A stretch of DNA of 39,792 bases. Origin: Bacteroidota bacterium (GTDB lineage Bacteria; Bacteroidota; Bacteroidia; Chitinophagales; Chitinophagaceae). The translations under genes and the position numbers were made by a program. Where the stretch lies: assembly GCA_013289065.1 (NCBI GenBank), contig JABDAP010000016.1, positions 815 through 40,606 on the forward strand, written 5' to 3'. Below, in pieces: positions 34,064 through 39,792 of this stretch; position 1 is the stretch's first letter; each line of letters begins with the position of its first letter. The notes under the pieces are model-generated. The model was not told the DNA's origin. It did no database searches and was given only the letters and a program-made list of their open reading frames with translations.

Positions 34064-34137
34064 GGCTGCGTAGCTCAACTGAATAGAGTACCTCACTACG
34101 GATGAGGGGGTTTCAGGTTTGAATCCTGACGCGGTCA
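34064..34137 (+). tRNA. tRNA-Arg (anticodon ACG), divergent
   Basis: The 74-nt cloverleaf folds fully: acceptor 34064-34070 with 34130-34136 (two G-T pairs), D stem GCTC/GAGT, anticodon stem CCTCA/TGAGG around loop CTACGGA (anticodon 34098-34100), 5-nt variable loop and T stem TCAGG/CCTGA. A at 34137 is the discriminator; CCA is not encoded. G19 is A and C56 is T, so the tertiary pair is A19-U56 rather than G19-C56. G18, T54 and T55 are kept. It has its own promoter and terminator. ACG reads CGU/C/A after deamination to inosine. It could be a decayed copy, but all stems are intact. Confidence 0.85.
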
Positions 34138-34155
34138 CACTTACACTACAACTCG

Positions 34156-34188
34156 AAATCCTGTAAATCATTTGTTTACAGGATTTTT
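34156..34188 (+). terminator. Rho-independent terminator of the tRNA-Arg gene
   Basis: A perfect 12-bp stem (34156-34167 with 34175-34186), 7-nt loop and a T-run follow the tRNA by 19 nt. Confidence 0.87.
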
Positions 34189-34301
34189 AGTTTCATCTCT
34201 TTTGTTTAAACACGTTTTTCGCAGGATTCCGCTTCACCATATTCACGGGCATTGAGTTGCATCAGGCAATCCCAGAACCGAACTTTCACCTGAGGTTAAC
34301 C

Positions 34302-34332
34302 TTTGATTTTATGCTACCGGCAACTACCTTTG
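34302..34332 (+). promoter_or_regulatory. Full-consensus promoter abutting the start codon of the 34334 gene
   Basis: TTTG (34302-34305), exactly 19 nt and TACCTTTG (34325-34332) make a complete promoter. The first ATG follows after one base and the second after four, implying a leaderless transcript. Confidence 0.72.
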
Positions 34333-34333
34333 T

Positions 34334-34837
34334 ATGATGATAAAGAAATTCATCGTTGCAACGGCATCCTTATTTTGTGTTTGCAATACCGTTTTCGCCT
34401 GGAGCCGCGAAGGGCATCAAATGGTTGTTGAAGTTGTTTCCCGGTTATTAAGCAACAACACGAAAGAAAAAAATTTAAGCACTGCTGCTACATCTTTACC
34501 TGTGCAACAAACCACACAACAAAAAACGGAACAAACATTCACCGCATTTGAAGCAAAGGATCATACCGGTGAAAAAATAACGGTATGCGATAAAGTATTC
34601 GGCACACGCTTCTTGGAAAACTCAAACGGCCAACTGACATTCTTAAATTTAGGTGCAGCATATCCAAACAGTCCATTCACCATAGTGATCTTCGGTAACG
34701 AACGCGCGAATTTTAAAGAGAAGCCCGAACTGTATTACAACAATAAAAAAGTTTGCGCAACCGGCCTCATCAAAGAATATAACGGCAAACCGGAAATGAT
34801 CATTACAAAAGAAGACGAGATAAAAATTGCCAATTGA
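34334..34837 (+). CDS. Secreted protein: start of an S1/P1-type nuclease joined to an OB-fold-like domain
   Basis: The 167-residue protein has a signal peptide (MMIKKFIVATASLFCVCNTVFA). The mature start WSREGHQMVVEVVSRLLS matches the beginning of zinc-dependent S1/P1 nucleases, whose first Trp and the His of W-x-x-E-G-H bind zinc. The rest of that enzyme is missing. A Gln/Thr-rich linker (about 45-70) leads to a domain of about 90 residues (GEKITVCDKVFGTRF, TFLNLGAAYPNSPFTIVIFG, KVCATGLIKEYNGKPEMIIT) resembling nucleic-acid-binding OB folds attached to extracellular nucleases. It could be a deletion product or a real small binding protein. M2 at 34337 is possible as start. Confidence 0.65.
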   Translation: MMIKKFIVATASLFCVCNTVFAWSREGHQMVVEVVSRLLSNNTKEKNLSTAATSLPVQQTTQQKTEQTFTAFEAKDHTGEKITVCDKVFGTRFLENSNGQLTFLNLGAAYPNSPFTIVIFGNERANFKEKPELYYNNKKVCATGLIKEYNGKPEMIITKEDEIKIAN

Positions 34838-35037
34838 TATACAATTGCTTCTGCAACTTGTGATAGTTGAAAACAGTTTTGGCTATGGTTTTGAGAACAT
34901 TACCTGAAAAACCGCATTAACTTTTATTCGATGGCTTACATGATATAGCTGCAGTCAGAACTCACGCGGCTGATTTTTGATTATGCAATCTGTAAGAAAC
35001 ACGCCAACTTGGAGTACCAATTCAAAAAAAGATCAGC

Positions 35038-35541
35038 GTGACCGAAAAACAGCGGCAGGAAATACTGGAAGAGTGGCTTAGACTGCATAAAGGGATCATC
35101 TTCAAAATCGTACGGGCATATACCATCTCAGATCACGACGATCTTTTCCAGGAGATCATGGTTCAGGTATGGCGTTCCATTCCTTCATTCCGCAAGGAAT
35201 GCGCTGTTTCCACGTGGTTATACCGCATTGCACTTAACACAGCTATCAGGTGGGTCAAAAAAGAAAAAAAACATTCGGATACCCGGTCGCTCGATCAGGT
35301 TCAACATCTACTACAGGAAGATACGCTGACAAATGAGGAAAGGCTGAACTGGTTGTACACGGAAATACACAAGCTCGATAAAATTGACCGCTCCCTTGTT
35401 TTGCTGCTGCTCGAAGGTTTCAGTTATAAAGAGATGTCCGCAATACTGGGCATCGGTGAATCGAATGTGGGCGTAAAGATCAATCGCATAAAAAAACAAC
35501 TGATTGCAAAATCTAAAAAATTTGATACCGATGGAATTTGA
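35038..35541 (+). CDS. ECF-type RNA polymerase sigma factor (second copy of the module)
   Basis: The 167-residue protein has sigma region 2 (about 10-80: DDLFQEIMVQVWRSIPSF, STWLYRIALNTAIRWVKKEKK) and region 4 (about 115-165: SYKEMSAILGIGESNVGVKINRIKKQL). It clearly resembles the sigma factor at 2420-2917. The start is a GTG at 35038; no in-frame ATG lies upstream and the next residues (TEKQRQEILEEWL) fit the family start. Its last 11 nt overlap the start of the four-TM protein gene, so translation is probably coupled. The 200-nt spacer before it holds no exact promoter match, and nothing else I can recognise. Confidence 0.92.
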   Translation: MTEKQRQEILEEWLRLHKGIIFKIVRAYTISDHDDLFQEIMVQVWRSIPSFRKECAVSTWLYRIALNTAIRWVKKEKKHSDTRSLDQVQHLLQEDTLTNEERLNWLYTEIHKLDKIDRSLVLLLLEGFSYKEMSAILGIGESNVGVKINRIKKQLIAKSKKFDTDGI

Positions 35542-36100
35542 TGAAATGAAAAAAGTATGGGATGCACAAAACAACCAGCCTGTTTATAACATCGATGAAA
35601 AAGCATTGCTTGACCGCATTCAATCCAAGATGGATATTGTACTTCGGGCTACCAGTATCAGCGAGTGGTGTTTGATCCTCATTAATCTTATTGTAGGTAT
35701 CGTATTGCTCAACCGCGATCCTTTCAGATCGGGCAATATATTTCTGTCCATAGAAGCAGGCTGGATGTTTTTGGTTGTTGTGTATCTGGCGATCAACCGA
35801 AGCCGTAGAATAAAAGCCAGCCGCCAGTTCGATCGTTCCGTTCGCGGTGATCTGGATCATTCCATTTCACTTCTCGATTACCAGATGCGTATTTCTCAAA
35901 TCGTTAGCTGGAATTTACTTCCCCTTGGATTGATAATGATTGGCGCAGGCTGGGAATCCGGAAAATTATGGAAGGTGAGCCTGGTAATATTGATTTCATT
36001 TTCATTAGCCCTTTACGTTACCAGGGCAGGGTATCGCTCGAACAAAAAAAGAAAGCGCATACTTCTGGAACTAAAAGAAAAATTGGATGCAGATATCTAA
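35531..36100 (+). CDS. Four-TM membrane protein paired with the second sigma factor (putative anti-sigma)
   Basis: The 189-residue protein begins at the ATG at 35531; a longer frame from 35504 would overlap the sigma gene by 38 nt and adds an unlikely tail. It opens MEFDEMKKVWDAQNNQ, like MELDELKYQLKNKLA in the counterpart at 2929. About 40 cytosolic residues come before two TM pairs (about 46-90 and 120-165), then a basic tail (RSNKKRKRILLELKEKL). No known domain is recognised. Layout and the 11-nt overlap suggest it holds its sigma factor at the membrane. Confidence 0.72.
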   Translation: MEFDEMKKVWDAQNNQPVYNIDEKALLDRIQSKMDIVLRATSISEWCLILINLIVGIVLLNRDPFRSGNIFLSIEAGWMFLVVVYLAINRSRRIKASRQFDRSVRGDLDHSISLLDYQMRISQIVSWNLLPLGLIMIGAGWESGKLWKVSLVILISFSLALYVTRAGYRSNKKRKRILLELKEKLDADI

Positions 36101-36174
36101 AAAATATAATCAAAAAACAAGGCGGATTTATTGATTGGCCGGAGAGTGTCCGTACAATTGATCGAGGTAGTATG

Positions 36175-36214
36175 CGCATATGGTATCCCGGATATTTACC
36201 AAAAGCCATATGCG
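36175..36214. repeat. Small inverted repeat upstream of phoD
   Basis: CGCATATGG (36175-36183) and CCATATGCG (36206-36214) are perfect 9-bp arms around 22 nt. It may be an operator or RNA hairpin; it lies about 130 nt before the phosphatase gene. Confidence 0.45.
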
Positions 36215-36226
36215 GAGTAATCAAAT

Positions 36227-36244
36227 AAAACCGTACTCGGTTTT
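36227..36244 (+). terminator. Weak terminator-like hairpin after the sigma/membrane-protein pair
   Basis: A 7-bp stem AAAACCG/CGGTTTT with loop TACT is present, but only four T follow. The remaining 245-nt spacer shows no exact Bacteroidota promoter. Confidence 0.35.
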
Positions 36245-36345
36245 GTATGAAAACAGCGTTTTTCATCCTTATCAAAAATCCTTGCTCGAAATAAGAATAA
36301 AATATACTTTTAATTGGAATATAAAACGGCATAAAGAAAAATCTC

Positions 36346-38394
36346 ATGAAGCTAACACGCCGCAAGTTCTTACAAAGCTTCTTCATTGTCTCCACGATAA
36401 TAACAAAGAAAGGTTGGGCAACCAAGTCCCGCAAGCCGGCAACTGAGCGCCGCGACCTCTTTCCACAGGGTGTGGCATCGGGCGACCCCACTCCTAACAG
36501 CGTAATCTTATGGACGAGGCGCCCACCGATAAAGGGCAGTTCTACCAGTAAACTGGCCGTTGAAATTGCAACAACCCCCGAATTCACTAAAATCCTGGCA
36601 AGTGGTACTGCGAATGTTAGTGCTGATTCTGATTGGACATGCCGTTTCCTGGCTGGAGACCTCAAACCCAATCGCGAGTATTGGTATCGTTTTATTGATG
36701 ACAATGGTTTCGCAAGCCGGATTGGCCGCACCATAACGGCAACCAGCAACGATTCAGATACACCCGTTCGTTTTACCTTTGTATGTTGCCAATGCCCTAA
36801 CGAAGGTGCCTTGAATGCTTACCGAAAGATGATCTTCGAGGATGAAGCACGCCCGGAGGATCAGCGACTAAATTTTGTATTGCACCTGGGGGATTTTATT
36901 TATGAAGTTACCTGGTATGCCGAAGATAATCCAAATGGAAACCGCGGCCGACGCATCAGAGATCTGTACAAGTTTCCGCAAGGCCGAAAGGTTAGCAATT
37001 TTCATCTGCCGGTTACCCTGGAGGATTATCGTACCCTCTACCGTGCATATCTCGAAGATCCCGATTTGCAGGATGCCCGTGCGCGTTGGCCTTTTGTATG
37101 TGTTTGGGATAATCACGAATTTGCCTGGGCAGGGTACCAAAGCCAGTATGTGGCAGGGGGTGGTTACAGCGCTCCCGCACAAAACCAGAAAATCTCTGCC
37201 AACCAGGCCTGGTGGGAATTCATCCCTGCGCATGTAACACAACCCGGTAACCCCAGGCTCGAACATTTCAAGGCTCCGGTGGTTGTGGATACACCTCTGG
37301 GAGAACTCAATGAAGACGGGCTTTCAGAAGAACCCAATAACCTGATGGCGATCAACAGTTTGAAGATCCAGCGTGTGCAGCGTTGGGGTAAGAACGTTGA
37401 TTTACTGCTCACCGACCATTGGTCATTCCGCTCTCCTGATATGTCTACTGATGATTTTGATGCTCCCGGATATCCCAGGGTCTCCCCGCAAATACCTTTT
37501 GAAATTATGAATTATGGCCGCCATTATAATGGTAATAAACCGCCGGATACCATTCGTTTCAATGGCAAGGATCTTCCCAATCCGACAAAAAATGTTCATG
37601 CCCAGACTTACCTGGGCCGGGATCAAAAACGTTGGTTCATGGAACAGCTTGGGGCTTCTACTGCAATCTGGAAGATCTGGGGACATTCCTTTGGCACTAT
37701 GGAAGTGAGAAGCGATTATCAAAACCTGCCTGGCGAACTGGGTAGTGATTGGCCCAAAGATGCCGGGTATGCAGTAATAGACAACCGGTTCCTTCGGGAT
37801 AAAGACGAGATATTTGATTTTATACGCGATCGGAAGATCACCGGTTTTTGTGTTGTTGGAGGTGACCGCCATGCGTTTCATGCCGGGTTAGCCTCCAAAG
37901 CGCTGCCACCGAAACCATATGAGCCGTTGGGTGTGGAATTTATTACCGGTTCCATATCGCAGCAGACCCTTTTCGAAGTGATGGAAGTAACCATGGCCAA
38001 AAACCATCCGAAGCGTGTGCTGCACCTGATTGATAAGGCCGATGGCACGGTGATCCCCTCCATGAATGTTACTCCTATGCATGGGGTACTTTCGGCTCTG
38101 AAGTTAAAGGAGACCGGAGATATGGAGCAAGCCCGTACTGTACGCAATGCGGATGTTGCGCCGCATTTGTCATTTCTCGATTTCGGCGGGCACGGCTATG
38201 GTTTAGTGACCGCTACTTCCGATCAGCTTTCGGCCGAGTTCGTGTGTATACCGCGGCCGCTTGAACGCAGCGAACGTCCGGATGGCGGTTCTTTGGCCTA
38301 CCGTGTTGTGCATCGAACACGCTTATGGAAGGCGGGCGAGACACCTAAGCTTGAGCAGGAAATCCTTGAAGGCAATCCGCAGTATTCCATCTGA
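36346..38394 (+). CDS. phoD: PhoD-type alkaline phosphatase, Tat-exported
   Basis: The 682-residue protein starts MKLTRRKFLQSFFIV, a Tat signal with the twin-Arg motif, as expected for PhoD enzymes that are folded with metals before export. After an N-terminal beta domain (FPQGVASGDPTPNSVILWTR, about residues 38-135) the phosphoesterase core has VLHLGDFIYE (metal-binding D), VWDNHEFAW (NHE), LLTDHWSFRSPD, GHSFG and VVGGDRHAFHAG (GDxH). It removes phosphate from phosphomono- or diesters in the periplasm. Most relatives are about 500-600 residues; extra length lies in the middle (about 290-400) and at the C-terminus. No clear PHO box is seen. Confidence 0.92.
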   Translation: MKLTRRKFLQSFFIVSTIITKKGWATKSRKPATERRDLFPQGVASGDPTPNSVILWTRRPPIKGSSTSKLAVEIATTPEFTKILASGTANVSADSDWTCRFLAGDLKPNREYWYRFIDDNGFASRIGRTITATSNDSDTPVRFTFVCCQCPNEGALNAYRKMIFEDEARPEDQRLNFVLHLGDFIYEVTWYAEDNPNGNRGRRIRDLYKFPQGRKVSNFHLPVTLEDYRTLYRAYLEDPDLQDARARWPFVCVWDNHEFAWAGYQSQYVAGGGYSAPAQNQKISANQAWWEFIPAHVTQPGNPRLEHFKAPVVVDTPLGELNEDGLSEEPNNLMAINSLKIQRVQRWGKNVDLLLTDHWSFRSPDMSTDDFDAPGYPRVSPQIPFEIMNYGRHYNGNKPPDTIRFNGKDLPNPTKNVHAQTYLGRDQKRWFMEQLGASTAIWKIWGHSFGTMEVRSDYQNLPGELGSDWPKDAGYAVIDNRFLRDKDEIFDFIRDRKITGFCVVGGDRHAFHAGLASKALPPKPYEPLGVEFITGSISQQTLFEVMEVTMAKNHPKRVLHLIDKADGTVIPSMNVTPMHGVLSALKLKETGDMEQARTVRNADVAPHLSFLDFGGHGYGLVTATSDQLSAEFVCIPRPLERSERPDGGSLAYRVVHRTRLWKAGETPKLEQEILEGNPQYSI

Positions 38395-38450
38395 GTTATT
38401 ATTTTCATACAAGTCCCCCTGCCCTTCTTCACAATAAATTGTATCACCTG

Positions 38451-39272
38451 TTAAATCTTTTCCAGGTATTCAACCATTTTCTTTCTGTGTTTTTCGTCCG
38501 GTAATTCACCTTCACCTGCTGCCATATTAGCAACAGCATGTAAAGGTTGTCTTGTAGCAGGTATCACACAGGTAACACCCGCATGTGAAATAATATACTT
38601 TAAAAAAAACTCGCTCCATGTCTTAATGCCAATTTCACTTGCCCAATCCGGCAACGATCTATTTTTCACGATCGAAAATAGGTTCCCCTCGCCAAAAGGC
38701 CTGTTGATAATCGTTGCCACACCCATGTCTTTGCACGCGGGTAACAAACGCTTCTCCGCATTGCATGATAAAACCGAATAATTAAATTGTACGAAATCAA
38801 ATTTTTTCATTCCAAGCACCCGTTCGAGTTCCTGATGAAATGAATCTGTATAATGAGTGATGCCGATATATTTTATTCTCCCCTCTTCTTTCCATTTGCG
38901 TAAGGTTTGAAAATGTATTTTCCAGTCAAGTAAGTTATGGATCTGCATGAGATCTATTTTTTTCCGGCGCATGAGCGACATTGAAGTTTCCATTTGCCTG
39001 ATCCCATCTTCCTTTCCTGTGATCCATACTTTGGTAGCATAAAAAAAATCATCCCTTGCCTGCATACCGGAAGTAATATCACCGATTACTTTTTCTGCCC
39101 GTCCATACATGGGCGAGCTATCGATCAGCCTTCCGCCACAAGTGTGCATAGTTTGCAATACTTCTTTCAGAACTGGGTACGCAGATGTCCCGCCCACATC
39201 AAAGGTCGACCAGGTACCTAAGCCTATAACAGGAATAGTATTACCTGAAGCTGGAATGATCCGTTCAATCAT
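38451..39272 (-). CDS. Aldo/keto reductase
   Basis: The 273-residue TIM-barrel oxidoreductase has the AKR tetrad: D and Y in GGRLIDSSPMYGRAE, K in YATKVW and H in LMQIHN. IKYIGITHYT and CVIPATRQPLHAVANMAA resemble the C-terminal NADPH-binding segments. Length is slightly short (usual about 280-330). The frame begins at the ATG 39270-39272, 8 nt after the upstream dienelactone-hydrolase stop, so the two are one operon. The Tat-exported phosphatase converges on it (56-nt gap). Substrate unknown. Confidence 0.87.
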   Translation of the reverse strand: MIERIIPASGNTIPVIGLGTWSTFDVGGTSAYPVLKEVLQTMHTCGGRLIDSSPMYGRAEKVIGDITSGMQARDDFFYATKVWITGKEDGIRQMETSMSLMRRKKIDLMQIHNLLDWKIHFQTLRKWKEEGRIKYIGITHYTDSFHQELERVLGMKKFDFVQFNYSVLSCNAEKRLLPACKDMGVATIINRPFGEGNLFSIVKNRSLPDWASEIGIKTWSEFFLKYIISHAGVTCVIPATRQPLHAVANMAAGEGELPDEKHRKKMVEYLEKI

Positions 39273-39280
39273 CCTCTCGT

Positions 39281-39792
39281 CTATTTAAGTACTTCACCCA
39301 AAAAGAAGAGGGTGTGCTGCCATGCCCTTTTTGCCATCACTTCATTGTAATCCGCAGATTTGGGATCAGTGAAAGTGTGTTTGCTGTATGCATAGGTGAT
39401 CACCTGCCAGTCTGCTTTGCCCGCGTTCATTTCTTTCACCAGGCTGTTCATCACAGCTGGCGTAACGCTTGCATCTTCTGCGGGGTTTTCAATCAGGATC
39501 TTTACCGGAAGCGCCACATCGGTACGGGTGCTGTCTTTTGCCAGCCCACCATGAATAGAGATCACTCCTTTCACCGGAAAATTGGCACGCGCTGTTTCCA
39601 GGGCGCCGGTTCCGCCAAAACAATAACCGATCACAGCAATTTTATTTATGTCGGCACCTGCTTTTTTTAATTCCTCCAGCGCCAGTTCGATCCTTTTCTG
39701 GTAAAGCGTATAATTGTTACGAAACTGTCCCGCTATTTTTCCGGCAGCGTTATTGTCTGCAGGAATGTTCCCTTCGCCATAGATATCTGCAA
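39281..39792 (-). CDS. Dienelactone hydrolase family protein, 5' end beyond the window
   Basis: The frame is open from the window edge to the stop at 39281, giving about 170 C-terminal residues; the N-terminus is missing, so the GTG at 39632-39634 is not a real start. The nucleophile elbow is IGYCFGG (Cys), with a His in AYSKHTFTDP and an Asp in ENPAEDASVT completing the triad. Earlier residues read DIYGEGNIPADNNAAG, typical of the secreted Bacteroidota branch of the family. It is an alpha/beta hydrolase probably acting on lactones or esters; whether it has a signal peptide cannot be seen. It probably shares a transcript with the aldo/keto reductase. Confidence 0.85.
   Translation of the reverse strand, partial: ADIYGEGNIPADNNAAGKIAGQFRNNYTLYQKRIELALEELKKAGADINKIAVIGYCFGGTGALETARANFPVKGVISIHGGLAKDSTRTDVALPVKILIENPAEDASVTPAVMNSLVKEMNAGKADWQVITYAYSKHTFTDPKSADYNEVMAKRAWQHTLFFLGEVLK

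Noticed and set aside
34064..34188. Considered as an integration site next to tRNA-Arg with a genomic island following
   Set aside because: I found no integrase, no repeat of the tRNA 3' end downstream, and the following genes are not phage- or plasmid-like.
36018..36749. A 243-codon open frame on the minus strand
   Set aside because: It lies opposite the start of phoD and the end of the four-TM protein gene, shows no domain or signal, and the two plus-strand genes have clear family motifs.

Overview
The window looks like chromosomal DNA of a Bacteroidota, most likely a Chitinophagaceae-type member of the Chitinophagales (inference). The support is the Bacteroidota promoter consensus (TTTG, about 19 nt, TAnnTTTG) upstream of several genes, near absence of Shine-Dalgarno sequences, a TonB receptor with a carboxypeptidase-like N-terminal domain, the NagB/PIG-L fusion typical of the phylum, and arginine decarboxylase and CrtA-like proteins of Bacteroidota type. 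I see no phage, transposase, CRISPR array, rRNA or replication origin. Most of the window is housekeeping and metabolic; the novelty lies in small repeats, RNA and regulatory layout.

Layout. 1-4 kb: the 5' end of lgt, a bacilliredoxin, an Hsp20 with its terminator, a secreted TraB/GumN protein followed tightly by an ECF sigma factor and a four-TM membrane protein, and a secreted NTF2-like protein. 4-10.3 kb: a membrane glycosyltransferase, an arginine decarboxylase, and the thrS-infC-rpmI-rplT translation operon on the minus strand. 10.5-17.8 kb: a secreted linker-rich protein, a TonB receptor, a DUF3347-like lipoprotein, an ABC-F ATPase and a two-module lipoprotein. 17.9-23.7 kb: amino-acid catabolism (hutI-hutG for histidine; an arginine deiminase-like enzyme and a CtlX-like citrulline hydrolase for arginine), with a CrtA-like gene between them that carries a palindromic repeat in frame. 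23.9-30.3 kb: pfkA-pyk (glycolysis), then GH20 hexosaminidase and fused NagB (amino-sugar use). 30.4-34 kb: a sphingomyelin-synthase-like PAP2 protein, an Omp85-type barrel, a PhyH dioxygenase and an SDR. 34-36.1 kb: a divergent tRNA-Arg with its own promoter and terminator, a short S1/P1-nuclease/OB chimera, and a second sigma/four-TM pair. 36.3-39.8 kb: a Tat-exported PhoD phosphatase, an aldo/keto reductase and a partial dienelactone hydrolase.

The strongest unusual signals are: (i) at least five AT-rich inverted-repeat elements in three sequence families, one of them inside the CrtA-like coding region in its only stop-free frame and another abutting that gene's non-ATG start; (ii) a tRNA-Arg(ACG) in which the near-invariant G19-C56 tertiary pair is replaced by A19-U56; (iii) complete promoters whose -7 box ends only 1-4 nt before the start codon; (iv) two sigma-factor/four-TM-protein modules of the same layout; and (v) an arginine deiminase-like gene next to a citrulline hydrolase-like gene. 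No stretch longer than 300 bases lacks a gene; intergenic stretches of 100-300 bases hold the promoters, terminators and repeats listed, or nothing I can recognise.
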